From Nocardioides panacisoli (lineage in GTDB: Bacteria > Actinomycetota > Actinomycetes > Propionibacteriales > Nocardioidaceae), in NCBI RefSeq assembly GCF_019448235.1, contig NZ_CP080409.1, forward strand, positions 2,976,001-3,040,000: a stretch of DNA of 64,000 nt, in the 5' to 3' direction. Below, piece by piece: positions 24,376 to 32,051 of the stretch; the stretch's first letter is position 1, and each line of letters starts with the position of its first letter. The notes beneath the pieces are model-generated. The model did no database searches. It saw nothing but the letters and a program-made list of their open reading frames with translations, and was not told the origin of the DNA. A program made the translations under genes and the position numbers.

Positions 24376-25020
24376 GTGTCAATCGGCTCACTCGAGCTCA
24401 CACAGTTGGGTGCTCGGCGCCAGCCGGCCTGTCTGATCTACTACGCAGAGGGACCGCTTGCCGAGTTCCCGTTGGTGCAGACTGGCCCCGTGCAGGCTGA
24501 AGAGCTCGTTTCGCTCGCCTCTGGTGTGCAGCAGTTGCCGTACCGATGGCCGGCGCCCCCGGATGCTGCAAGCACCGAGAGCGCCGGCGCCGGGACATGC
24601 GCCGGCAAGCATTCGCTCCTCGCGCAGCGACTCGATCGGGTGGGTATACGCAGCGCGCCGCTTCTCGTCGTGGGTCCACTCGCACCAGCGTTGTGGCCCG
24701 ACCTGGTCGAGGACGCTGCTGGCCTGCTGGAGGTGCACGAGTGCCTCACGGTCTCGACCACGTGGGCTGGCCCACTGGTCGTCGATGTCACGTGGCACCC
24801 AGCGGCCGTGGCCGCCGGACTCCCCGGCTTGGATAGCGATTGGGACGGTCGAAGCGACACCCGCGTCGCCGTCGACCCGGTCGGGCCCGGCTACGCAGTC
24901 GATTCAGATCGGCTTCGGGAGCTCAAGGAGAAGTTGCGCGCCAGAATCTACAGCGAGGCGCAACGTGAGCGTCGAGATCGCGTCCTCGCGGAGATCGCGG
25001 TTCGCGCCTCCGAGTTGTGA
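24376..25020 (+). CDS. Transglutaminase-like (Cys-His-Asp) fold protein, function unknown
   Basis: 214 residues from GTG 24376, with GGAG about ten bases upstream. A catalytic triad of the transglutaminase-like/papain type is suggested: Cys in GTCAGKHSLLAQRLDR, His in LLEVHECLTV, and Asp in LVVDVTWHP. The spacing and the motif GTC-x-KH-LL recur in uncharacterised bacterial transglutaminase-like proteins. The C-terminus is a charged helix (RLRELKEKLRARIYSEAQRE). There is no signal peptide, so it is probably cytoplasmic. The reaction is unknown; amide hydrolysis or transfer is possible. Confidence 0.65.
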   Translation: MSIGSLELTQLGARRQPACLIYYAEGPLAEFPLVQTGPVQAEELVSLASGVQQLPYRWPAPPDAASTESAGAGTCAGKHSLLAQRLDRVGIRSAPLLVVGPLAPALWPDLVEDAAGLLEVHECLTVSTTWAGPLVVDVTWHPAAVAAGLPGLDSDWDGRSDTRVAVDPVGPGYAVDSDRLRELKEKLRARIYSEAQRERRDRVLAEIAVRASEL

Positions 25021-25063
25021 ACGCCGCGTTGGTGGCAAGGAGCTGAGGCTCAACCCTCGCTGA

Positions 25064-25079
25064 TGTACCATATGGTTCA
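25064..25079 (+). promoter_or_regulatory. TGTACCA-NN-TGGTACA type operator, site 1
   Basis: TGTACCATATGGTTCA is a near-perfect 16-base palindrome with one arm substituted. It lies 25 bases before the likely start of the SRPBCC gene at 25105. Two better copies occur at 26695 and 31842, each also immediately upstream of a gene. Confidence 0.65.
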
Positions 25080-25104
25080 TTGGTGTCGAGGGTCGGGAGG
25101 CCCC

Positions 25105-26133
25105 GTGGTTGTAGTGAATCAGCATGTACGCACCATTCCGGTGCCGATCGATCAGTGTGCTTCGTTGATCGACCAGTTGGGGAGTGACCAGGATCGCATG
25201 TGGGCCTCGGCCCATTGGCCCGAGCTTCGCCTCGCTCCAGATCTGAGAGTGGGGGCGCCGGGTGGACATGGGCCGATCCGGTACTACGTGGAGGAGTTGG
25301 TCCCCGGGCGGCGGGTACGGTTCCGCTTCACAGCGCCAACGGGCTTCGATGGCTACCACGAGTTCGCCCTCGAGGAGATCTCCTCGGCTGGCACCAAGCT
25401 CACCCACGTGCTGCAGCTCTCGCCACGACACGTCGCTCGCTTGAGTTGGCCGCTGGTCTTCCGGTACCTGCACGACGCACTGATCGAGGACACGCTGGAC
25501 CGGGCAGAGGCTGCAGTCTCCGGGAACGAGCCGTCGATGCCGCGTTGGACGCGTTACGTGCGCCTGCTTCGGTGGTTGGCGCGCCCGAGAGTTGACGTAG
25601 TGCGTCACCGGTCGTCGCCTCAGGTGCGACATGGGCGTGTCGAGGGCGGGGTCACGAGCTGCGACACGAGTTCGGACAGGTTGACCATTCGCCCGACCTA
25701 CGTCGATCGTTTCGCGTTGACGACGGACATCTCAGCGAGCCCCCGACAGTGGGCGGTTGCGGCACTTGAGGAGGGGCTGTCGCGCGCGGACCGCGACCGG
25801 GTCTTCCAGATGCTCCTGGGGATGCGTACTGCCCAAGACGCCCAGTCGGGAAGCATCGCGGGGTGGGCGATCGCGTCGGAGGGTCGTGACGACATCGTCC
25901 TCGCCGCCGCCGGAAGTGGGACGAGCGCAAACCTGTTGATCGAGGGCGATGCGGGCTGGGTCCAACTCACCACGGCCTTGACGTTCACGTCCCCGGTCCG
26001 TGCGCTGATCTGGCGGGTCCTCTCGCGGGTCCATCGACGCGAGGTGGCGCCGACGCTACGCACGGGCGCCCGCCTCCTGGAGCAGCGCGCGGCCGCGGCG
26101 TCGGCGCCCAGCGTCGCTGGCCACGAATCCTGA
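25105..26133 (+). CDS. SRPBCC (polyketide cyclase-like) domain protein with second unknown domain
   Basis: 342 residues from GTG 25105, chosen because GGAGG (25097-25101) precedes it; an upstream ATG at 25063 is inside the operator. The first half (about 1-145) shows a START/SRPBCC pattern: RYYVEELVPGRRVRFRFTAP, GYHEFALEE, TKLTHVLQL. The second half contains a helical and beta region (RTAQDAQSGSIAGWAIA, DDIVLAAAGSGTSANLLIEG) that looks like another lipid- or ligand-binding DUF. I do not recognise a catalytic motif. Its role is unknown, but the operator links it to the thioesterase and SMP-30 genes. Confidence 0.65.
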   Translation: MVVVNQHVRTIPVPIDQCASLIDQLGSDQDRMWASAHWPELRLAPDLRVGAPGGHGPIRYYVEELVPGRRVRFRFTAPTGFDGYHEFALEEISSAGTKLTHVLQLSPRHVARLSWPLVFRYLHDALIEDTLDRAEAAVSGNEPSMPRWTRYVRLLRWLARPRVDVVRHRSSPQVRHGRVEGGVTSCDTSSDRLTIRPTYVDRFALTTDISASPRQWAVAALEEGLSRADRDRVFQMLLGMRTAQDAQSGSIAGWAIASEGRDDIVLAAAGSGTSANLLIEGDAGWVQLTTALTFTSPVRALIWRVLSRVHRREVAPTLRTGARLLEQRAAAASAPSVAGHES

Positions 26134-26142
26134 CCGGAGCGA

Positions 26143-26598
26143 TCAGCAACCGCACGATTGTGCGAGTGGCACGGTTGGCGGGTCCTGCGGGCGGATCGCG
26201 GAGATCGTGCCCGTGCCCAATGCGCTCCGGTACTCACTGTCTTCGTGCAGGACCAGGATCTCCACTTGGGCCGCCGCTGTGCTGGAGGTCTTGTCCAGTA
26301 CTGTCGCGTGGGCGATGAGTGTCTCTCCTGTCGCGGGGCGAAGGTAGGTCAGGTTCACGCCCGAGGTCAGGACCATCGGCCCGAGCGCGTACCCCCCGGC
26401 GAAGGTCAGTGCGTTGTCGGCGAGGTAGCACTGCACGCCTCCGTGGACGTAGCCGTTCTGCTGGAGGAGGTCCGGCCTGATGTCGAGTTCCAGGGTCGTC
26501 CCGAGGTGGTCGAAACGGGTGATCCTGGTTCCGAGCAGCACACTGAATGGCTGGGCTTCGAGCGCATGGTGGGCGTCTTCGATCGTTAGTTCTGACAT
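26143..26598 (-). CDS. PaaI-type acyl-CoA thioesterase
   Basis: 151 residues from ATG 26598, with GAAGG upstream; a longer frame to 26688 adds an unlikely Arg/Ser-rich leader. The hot-dog signature LQQNGYVHGGVQCYLADNAL carries the conserved HGG and Asp of PaaI/YigI thioesterases. It converges on the SRPBCC gene with ten bases between stops. It is divergent from the unknown gene at 26719, across operator site 2. It likely hydrolyses an acyl-CoA released by a pathway in this segment. Confidence 0.88.
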   Translation of the reverse strand: MSELTIEDAHHALEAQPFSVLLGTRITRFDHLGTTLELDIRPDLLQQNGYVHGGVQCYLADNALTFAGGYALGPMVLTSGVNLTYLRPATGETLIAHATVLDKTSSTAAAQVEILVLHEDSEYRSALGTGTISAIRPQDPPTVPLAQSCGC

Positions 26599-26694
26599 GG
26601 CCGTCCTTCTCGAGGGGTTCGATGGTCGCCGCGAGCTGCGGTGGGCGATGGCGACAGCAGTCGGTTCTGGGTCGCCGGGGGAGTTCACGTCGAG

Positions 26695-26710
26695 TGTACC
26701 AACTGGTACA
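26695..26710 (+). promoter_or_regulatory. TGTACCA-NN-TGGTACA operator, site 2
   Basis: TGTACCAACTGGTACA is a perfect 7-2-7 palindrome, nine bases before the GTG start at 26719 and 97 bases from the divergent thioesterase start. Such placement would let a bound repressor block the + strand gene directly. Confidence 0.75.
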
Positions 26711-26718
26711 TTGATGGT

Positions 26719-27480
26719 GTGACTGACGACGCGGTGAGGAACCCGCGACCCTCATCGGAGTCTGGACCGGGGCATTGGTGGCGCACCGTTGACCTCGTTG
26801 AGCCTGTTGGGTACGGCTACCTGCACTTGGGACTCACGAGTGGGACCTGGCGGCTTCCGCCAGCCCTTCCGTCTCGGCGCCGCCGTGCGCTGCTGTCCAA
26901 GCTGCATGTGGTGGCCGCTGGCCTCCGAGCCCAGCCGTTGGTCCGGCGGGCTGATGTCTTCCGCGGGTTCCTGCGCCCGCCGGGCTCGGGTACGCCGTAC
27001 GTGGGACAGGTCGTGCCGGCGTTGCTGCCTGACGTGGTTCTTCTCGTTGAGACCACGACGGCCGAGGCCGCCCAACGGATGCTGCGGCACCGCGCGGTGG
27101 TCAGCGTCGTGGCGGAGGAGCCGACGGCGCATGCTTTCGCGGCGACCGACGTGCGGCGCATCGGGCCGGTGGACCACGATCGTCAGGGCGTCTTCCTCTT
27201 CAACTACTTCGCTGGAGATGGTGTCGAGACCACCCTTGACGCATGGCAGTACACAGCCGGGTGGTTCCAGCGAGAGACGGGGTTGGACAATTCCACCGTC
27301 CTCGCTCCCCTCTCACCTGAGATGGGGGAACACACGCTCGTCAATCACTGTCGGTGGGACCACCCGCTGGACGTCGTTCCGTCGCTGATGCTGAAGCGAA
27401 GCTTCCGCTCCTACGTGCTGGACACGTTCGCCCGCAACCGGGTGTCGCCGCGTCCTCTGCTGTATCGGCTCGACCGGTGA
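26719..27480 (+). CDS. Conserved-looking hypothetical protein
   Basis: 253 residues from GTG 26719, immediately downstream of operator site 2. There is no obvious ribosome site, so a leaderless transcript is possible. I do not recognise the family. The N-terminal half is rich in Leu/Arg (PALPSRRRRALLSKLHVVAA). The C-terminal half has a soluble alpha/beta look: FLFNYFAGDGVETTLDAWQY, TAGWFQRETGLDNSTVLAPL, then HTLVNHCRWDH. No signal peptide or membrane segment is seen. Its GTGA overlap with an EamA transporter indicates one operon. Confidence 0.6.
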   Translation: MTDDAVRNPRPSSESGPGHWWRTVDLVEPVGYGYLHLGLTSGTWRLPPALPSRRRRALLSKLHVVAAGLRAQPLVRRADVFRGFLRPPGSGTPYVGQVVPALLPDVVLLVETTTAEAAQRMLRHRAVVSVVAEEPTAHAFAATDVRRIGPVDHDRQGVFLFNYFAGDGVETTLDAWQYTAGWFQRETGLDNSTVLAPLSPEMGEHTLVNHCRWDHPLDVVPSLMLKRSFRSYVLDTFARNRVSPRPLLYRLDR

Positions 27481-28403
27481 ACACCACGCCGGGTCGCAGT
27501 GGGGTGCCGGTCTCTGCGATGACGGCTCTGGCGCCCGCCGTCTGGGGGACGACCTATCTTGTCACCACCACGTGGCTTCCCGAGGGTCACCCGCTCTGGT
27601 CGGGAGCCCTTCGTGCGCTCCCTGCCGGACTCATTGCGGTGGCTGTTGGGCTGACCCTCCCGCGCGGAGCCTGGTGGTGGAAGGCGCTCGCCCTGGGTGC
27701 CCTCAACATCGGCGCCTTTTTCCCACTGCTGTTTCTCGCTGCCTACCTTCTCCCCGGAGGCGTGGCGGCGACTCTCGGTGCCACAGGACCGCTCTTGGTG
27801 GCGGCGATGGCACTGACCCTCTTGGCTGAGCGCATCGATCCCTGGCGGATCGCGTGGGGCGTAGTCGGAGTTGCCGGTGTAGCGATGGTGGTGATGGGGC
27901 CTGGAGCAGCACTGAGCCCGCTCGGCGTCGCTGCGGGCGTAGCGGCGACGGCGTCCATGTCACTGGGTACGGTGCTCTCGAAGCGCTGGGGGCGTCCGGT
28001 GGGTCCGGTTGCCTACACCGGCTGGTTGCTCTCAGCGGGTGGGTTGATCATTGTGCCGGTTGCGTTCGTCGTCGAAGGTTCACCCCCGGTCTTGAATGGC
28101 CAGGCAATGGCGGGCTACGCATGGCTGTCGCTGGTCGGCGGCTTGGCCGCCTACGTGGTGTGGTTCCACGGTGTTGGCCGCTTGGAAGCCGGAGCGGTCT
28201 CGTTCCTGCCCGTCATCTCACCACTCGTTGCGGCCACGCTCGGGTGGATGGTGCTCGAGGAGTCGTTCGGACTGCTTCAGGGGACCGGCTTCATCCTGGC
28301 GATGGTGGCGGTCAGTGCAGCCCAACGAACACCCGCGAGGTTCGCGCGGGTCACCGAACCCAGACCATCGCTGCGCACCGGCGATGCGCGGAACGCGCCA
28401 TGA
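27477..28403 (+). CDS. DMT/EamA-family transporter
   Basis: 308 residues from GTG 27477 (GTGA overlap). Ten membrane helices are predicted by eye in two EamA repeats. The first begins with ALAPAVWGTTYLVTTTWLPE, and the second follows RWGRPVGPVAYTGWLLSAGG. The conserved Glu-containing segment LLAERIDPWRIAWGVVGVAG is present. Members export or import metabolites such as amino acids, nucleotides or xenobiotics. Substrate is unknown; it is coupled to the NAD-binding gene by ATGA. Confidence 0.88.
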   Translation: MNTTPGRSGVPVSAMTALAPAVWGTTYLVTTTWLPEGHPLWSGALRALPAGLIAVAVGLTLPRGAWWWKALALGALNIGAFFPLLFLAAYLLPGGVAATLGATGPLLVAAMALTLLAERIDPWRIAWGVVGVAGVAMVVMGPGAALSPLGVAAGVAATASMSLGTVLSKRWGRPVGPVAYTGWLLSAGGLIIVPVAFVVEGSPPVLNGQAMAGYAWLSLVGGLAAYVVWFHGVGRLEAGAVSFLPVISPLVAATLGWMVLEESFGLLQGTGFILAMVAVSAAQRTPARFARVTEPRPSLRTGDARNAP

Positions 28404-29038
28404 AGATCCTCGTGCTCGGCGGAACCGGCGCCGCCGGATCCAGAATCGCCAGAGAGGCCCGCGATCGCGGTCATCAGGTCGGTGTCGCCTCGCGTCGTGG
28501 CGCTGACACAACCATGGACCTGACAGGAATGACCGCACTCGCCCTCGATGCCAGCATCAGCACTCGACTCCTGTGCGTCACGAGAGCGCACGACGCGGTC
28601 GTCCTGTCGGTGAGAAGCCAGACCACGCGACCGGAGGGCATCGTCGCGGTCACCCAACGGGTCGCGACGGCGGCACGCAGGAGTGGGCGCCGCTTGGTGG
28701 TCGTCGGCGGTGCGGGGCCATTGCAAGTGCCGGGAACGACGACACTCGCCATCGATGACCCGCGCTACGTGCCATCCGCGGCATTGCCCGCGGCGTCGGC
28801 GAGCATCCGCCAGCTCTCGGCGCTGCGCGAAGTAGGTGGCGAGTGGGTCTACTTCGCCCCACCGGCTCGCTTCAAGCCCGGACCGAGGCGAGGCACCTAC
28901 GCCACGGCCGACGGGGACCTCGTCGTCGACTCAGATGGTGCGTCGAGCATATCGATGGAGGACTTTGCCATCGCTCTGGTCGACGAACTCGAGGCTCCCG
29001 GCCCATCGCAGCGCGTGGTCGCCGTCGGGCAGAGATGA
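28400..29038 (+). CDS. NAD(P)-binding protein, atypical SDR (NmrA/YwnB-like)
   Basis: 212 residues. The glycine-rich motif KILVLGGTGAAGSRIAREA opens the protein, then ARAHDAVVLSVRSQ, RLVVVGGAGPLQVPGTT, and GEWVYFAPPARFKPGPRRG. This is the pattern of the small YwnB-type NAD(P)-binding family, related to flavin/biliverdin reductases. There is no YxxxK pair, so activity is uncertain. It begins at the EamA stop (ATGA) and is followed after 71 bases by the epimerase-SnoaL fusion. Confidence 0.82.
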   Translation: MKILVLGGTGAAGSRIAREARDRGHQVGVASRRGADTTMDLTGMTALALDASISTRLLCVTRAHDAVVLSVRSQTTRPEGIVAVTQRVATAARRSGRRLVVVGGAGPLQVPGTTTLAIDDPRYVPSAALPAASASIRQLSALREVGGEWVYFAPPARFKPGPRRGTYATADGDLVVDSDGASSISMEDFAIALVDELEAPGPSQRVVAVGQR

Positions 29039-29109
29039 GCCGAAGTGCATTGCGATCAGCTCGAAGTACCAGATCTCGGCTTCACCAACACGCACAAGGG
29101 AGAGACGCG

Positions 29110-30411
29110 ATGAAAGTACTGATCATCGGCGGAACCGGCTACCTCGGCTCAGCCATCGTCCACAAGCTCCGTGCCGCCGGTCACGTGCCGGTCGTGTTCG
29201 CACGCTCCGCGTCCGGCCCGCCGGGCGCGCCGTTCGAGCATCGCATGGGGGACCTCGCCGAACCGTCGAGCATCCGAGCAGCCGTCACGGACGATATCGA
29301 TGCAGTCGTCCATGCCGGCGCACCCACCGGAGACTGGAACGTGGACCTCGACGCCATCGACGCACTCTGCACCGCACTGGAGGGCCGCGCCGGGGCGTTG
29401 GTCTATCTGAGCGGGATCTGGGTGCTGGGCCAGTCCGACGAAGCGTTGGACGAGAATGCAGCACCGAGCCCCATCGAGATCGTGTGCAGGCGTCCCGAGG
29501 TGGAGGACAGAGTCCTTCACACTTCGGCGGTCCGCGGTCTTGTGGTCCGACCCGGCATCGTGCATGGAGCCGGCGGCGGCATCCCCGCGATGATGGTCGG
29601 CTGGGCGCGGGCACGCGGCCATGGTGTCTTCGTCGGCGAGACCGACGTCCGTTGGCCGATGGTGCACCTCGACGACCTCGCCGACCTGGTCGTCTTGGCC
29701 GTGGAGAAGGGAGAACACGGGAGCGTGCTCCACGGCGTCGCGGAGCCCGCCGTCGCAGTGGTGGACATTGCGGCTGCCGCTGATGTCGCTGCTGGTGGCT
29801 CGGGCACGGCAGAGCCGTGGGCTGAGCAGGAGGCGGCCGCCTCCATCGGCGAGCAACTCGCCGAGGCCATGGCGCTCACCCAAGTGATCACCGCCGACGC
29901 GGCCCACAACATGGGCTGGACGCCCGCCGGTCCAGGAGCGGTGGCGGACCTCCGCGAGGGTTCGTACGCACACCAAGTCCCCGCTGTGCAGGTGCAGCCG
30001 GCCGCGGCCGCAGCGCGACGCGAGGACCTGACCCAGATCGTCGCCCTCGTCCGGGCCCTCCAGAGCGCGCAACAATCCGAGGATGCCTCCGCATTCACGG
30101 CGCTGTTCCAACAGGACGCGGTGTGGACCACCGCTCACGGCCACCGCATGATCGGGTGGGACGAGATCGACGCCTTCACTCGCCGCGTACTGCCCGGAGC
30201 GATGCGTGAATCCACGGCAACCTACCGGGTCGAGCACGTGCTTTTCCTCGGTGCCGACGTCGTAGTCGTCAACGTCCGGCAACAGCCAGTGACGTTGACG
30301 GGAACGCCGGTGGACGGCGTGCCCGAGGGCCGGCCGGTCTACGTCCTCGCGAAGAGTGACGGAACCTGGCGCATCGCCGCCGGCCAGAACACTCAGGTCC
30401 ACACGAGCTGA
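29110..30411 (+). CDS. NAD-dependent epimerase/dehydratase fused to SnoaL-like domain
   Basis: 433 residues from ATG 29110, with AGGGAGAG upstream. Residues 1 to about 290 form an extended-SDR Rossmann domain (VLIIGGTGYLGSAIVHKL; WPMVHLDDLADLVVLAVEKG). The usual YxxxK is replaced in the aligned region by CRRPE, so the dehydrogenase reaction may be lost. After a Pro/Ala linker, residues about 315-433 form a SnoaL/DUF4440 (SgcJ/EcaC-like) domain: DLTQIVALVRALQSAQQSED, VWTTAHGHRMIGWDE, DGTWRIAAGQN. The fusion suggests two steps on one small hydrophobic molecule. It is an uncommon architecture. Confidence 0.85.
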   Translation: MKVLIIGGTGYLGSAIVHKLRAAGHVPVVFARSASGPPGAPFEHRMGDLAEPSSIRAAVTDDIDAVVHAGAPTGDWNVDLDAIDALCTALEGRAGALVYLSGIWVLGQSDEALDENAAPSPIEIVCRRPEVEDRVLHTSAVRGLVVRPGIVHGAGGGIPAMMVGWARARGHGVFVGETDVRWPMVHLDDLADLVVLAVEKGEHGSVLHGVAEPAVAVVDIAAAADVAAGGSGTAEPWAEQEAAASIGEQLAEAMALTQVITADAAHNMGWTPAGPGAVADLREGSYAHQVPAVQVQPAAAAARREDLTQIVALVRALQSAQQSEDASAFTALFQQDAVWTTAHGHRMIGWDEIDAFTRRVLPGAMRESTATYRVEHVLFLGADVVVVNVRQQPVTLTGTPVDGVPEGRPVYVLAKSDGTWRIAAGQNTQVHTS

Positions 30412-30422
30412 CCAGGACGCGA

Positions 30423-30451
30423 CGCCCCGGCTCTTCGTCCGGGCCGGGGCG
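30423..30451 (+). terminator. Hairpin between convergent genes
   Basis: CGCCCCGGC (30423-30431) and GCCGGGGCG (30443-30451) form a perfect nine-bp stem with an eleven-base loop, lying 12 bases after the fusion gene and 15 bases before the end of the convergent NmrA gene. It has no T-run and can act bidirectionally. Confidence 0.7.
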
Positions 30452-30465
30452 CAGCGCTGGTGCGA

Positions 30466-31266
30466 TCAAGAAACCGTCGCGCTCGTCCCGAGGGCCTCGC
30501 GCGCAGAATCGCTGGCACGTCCATCAACGGTGGCGAGCCAGGCATCGAAGGACGTCGGCGCGAGATGCGCGCCATCGGAGGGCAAGAGGACGTCGCCAGC
30601 CATCTCGACGCCGAAGATGCCGGTGTGCCAACTCGGCACGAGTTCGACGTTGCGACCGCGTGCGGCCAACGTCCGTCGAGCCATGTCCACGAGATCTTCG
30701 ACCTCGGGACCAGCCACGTCGACGTGATGTCCTCGTGGGTTGTTGGTGGCCACGTGCGCGAGAACGTCGGCCACATCGGAAGGGGCGACCGGCTGGACCA
30801 ACAGGGGTGGGACCAGGGCAACACCGTTCTCTTCGGTCCACGACGCGACCATCTCGGCGAAATCGTGGAACTGCGTCGCGGGAACGATGGTGTAGGGGAT
30901 GTCGCCGGCCGTGACAGCCGCCTCCTGCGCGCGCTTGCCAGCGTAGTGAGCGTTTCCGCGCACACGCGATACGCCGGCGATCGACAGGACGACGTGGTGG
31001 GAGACACCGGCTGAGCGTTCGGCGGCGAGCAACTGCTGGGTGGCGGTGTCGAAGAAGTCAACGGCTGCCGCTTCGTCGGTGACGGTCGTATTGGTCACGT
31101 CGACGACCACGTCGACGCCGGCAAGAGCGCCAAGGAGGCCCTCACCTGACCAGACGTCAACACCGTGCGCTCGACTGATCGGGCGTACCTCGTGTTGACG
31201 GCGCTCCAACGCGCGCCAGACCAAGCGGCCGATCCGACCAGTGGCCCCAGCGACAGCAACTCTCAT
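30466..31266 (-). CDS. NmrA-like NAD(P)-binding protein
   Basis: 266 residues, with a strong AGGAGGAG ribosome site before its ATG. The start is RVAVAGATGRIGRLVWRALE. Then come LAGVDVVVDVTNT, VSHHVVLSIAGVSRVRGNAH, YAGKRAQEAAV, and an NmrA-type domain, YTIVPATQFHDF. These proteins sense the NAD(P) redox state or reduce quinone-like substrates. It is divergent from an Rrf2 regulator across a 62-base region with an inverted repeat, so it is probably the target of that regulator. Confidence 0.88.
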   Translation of the reverse strand: MRVAVAGATGRIGRLVWRALERRQHEVRPISRAHGVDVWSGEGLLGALAGVDVVVDVTNTTVTDEAAAVDFFDTATQQLLAAERSAGVSHHVVLSIAGVSRVRGNAHYAGKRAQEAAVTAGDIPYTIVPATQFHDFAEMVASWTEENGVALVPPLLVQPVAPSDVADVLAHVATNNPRGHHVDVAGPEVEDLVDMARRTLAARGRNVELVPSWHTGIFGVEMAGDVLLPSDGAHLAPTSFDAWLATVDGRASDSAREALGTSATVS

Positions 31267-31284
31267 GGCTCCTCCTCGTATTAG

Positions 31285-31308
31285 GGATATCTAACGTCCA
31301 TAATATCC
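31285..31308 (+). promoter_or_regulatory. Inverted repeat in the NmrA/Rrf2 divergent promoter
   Basis: GGATAT (31285-31290) and ATATCC (31303-31308) are reverse complements with a 12-base spacer, within an AT-rich stretch. The overlapping TTAGGGATATCTAA (31281-31294) is also partly symmetrical. Rrf2 proteins commonly bind such elements between divergent genes. This is the likely site for Rrf2 autoregulation and NmrA control. Confidence 0.6.
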
Positions 31309-31328
31309 ACGGAAGGTAGGATGGCAAC

Positions 31329-31802
31329 ATGAAGTTGCCGGAGACGACCGAGTGGGCCCTGCACAGCGTCACTGCGTTGGCCCAAGTGCCGGGGGAGTCG
31401 GTCAGCGCACGGCAGTTGGCTGATCACTTCGGGCTGCCTGCGCCCTACCTCTCCAAGCAGCTCGCCCTCTTGGTCCGTGCAGGAATCCTGTTCGCCTCGA
31501 CCGGGCCTCGTGGTGGCTTCCGGTTGGCGCAACCCGCGTCGAGACTCACGCTGTTGGACGTGGTCGAAGCGATCGACGGGGCGGCTGATCCCTACGTCTG
31601 CAAGGAGATCCGGCAGCAGGGGCGCGGTGCGGCGCCCCCGGAGGAGTGCTCGGAGCAGTGTCTCCTGGCCGAGAAGATGCGCCAAGCCCACCTCGCTTGG
31701 CGGGAGAGCCTGCGTGCGGTCGTGATCGCAGAGCTCGTGGACTCGTTGGGCGAGGAGGTCGCCGGGCGCATCCGTACGTCGTTGATGCGCGTCGAGGGGT
31801 GA
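31329..31802 (+). CDS. Rrf2-family transcriptional regulator with three cysteines
   Basis: 157 residues. The winged-helix domain is KLPETTEWALHSVTALAQVP, then SARQLADHFGLPAPYLSKQL and STGPRGGFRLAQPA, standard for Rrf2. The signal region carries Cys residues in YVCKEI and EECSEQCLL, the spacing range seen in Fe-S-binding (IscR/NsrR) or thiol-sensing members. A redox, NO or electrophile signal is likely. It is divergent from the NmrA gene. Confidence 0.9.
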   Translation: MKLPETTEWALHSVTALAQVPGESVSARQLADHFGLPAPYLSKQLALLVRAGILFASTGPRGGFRLAQPASRLTLLDVVEAIDGAADPYVCKEIRQQGRGAAPPEECSEQCLLAEKMRQAHLAWRESLRAVVIAELVDSLGEEVAGRIRTSLMRVEG

Positions 31803-31841
31803 GCGCAGTTGGGTCGTGGGGCCCGGGGTAGGCAACACGGG

Positions 31842-31857
31842 TGTACCATGTGGTACA
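31842..31857 (+). promoter_or_regulatory. TGTACCA-NN-TGGTACA operator, site 3
   Basis: TGTACCATGTGGTACA is a perfect 7-2-7 palindrome. Its last A is the first base of the ATG of the small gene at 31857, so no ribosome site can lie between. A leaderless transcript starting in or near the operator is implied, or translation starts further on. Confidence 0.75.
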
Positions 31858-32051
31858 TGAATCTCGCCATGTCGATCGCCAATGCCCGTGCAGTGGGTGC
31901 GGAATGCGATGCCTCTGGGTCTCGACTGCTCCGCGACATTCGCCAGTCAGGGGTGAGGAGTTGGGTGGCGATTGCAATCCACGGCAGTTGGACTGAAGCG
32001 GCGGAGTTGTCGGCCGCCCATGTCGAGCTCTCGACAGGCGATGTGTCGTGA
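31857..32051 (+). CDS. Small hypothetical protein
   Basis: 64 residues: MNLAMSIANARAVGAECDAS, then RLLRDIRQSGVRSWVAIAIH. It starts at the edge of operator site 3 with no ribosome site, and its stop overlaps the GTG of the SMP-30 gene (GTGA). The coupling supports translation, but it could merely be a leader peptide that delivers ribosomes to the next gene. No family is recognised, and there is no signal or membrane segment. Confidence 0.5.
   Translation: MNLAMSIANARAVGAECDASGSRLLRDIRQSGVRSWVAIAIHGSWTEAAELSAAHVELSTGDVS

Noticed and set aside
23532..24401. Alternative minus-strand frame overlapping the YczE-like gene
   Set aside because: Arg/Ser/Pro-rich in another frame, without membrane helices. 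The 23525-24244 frame has the family signature.
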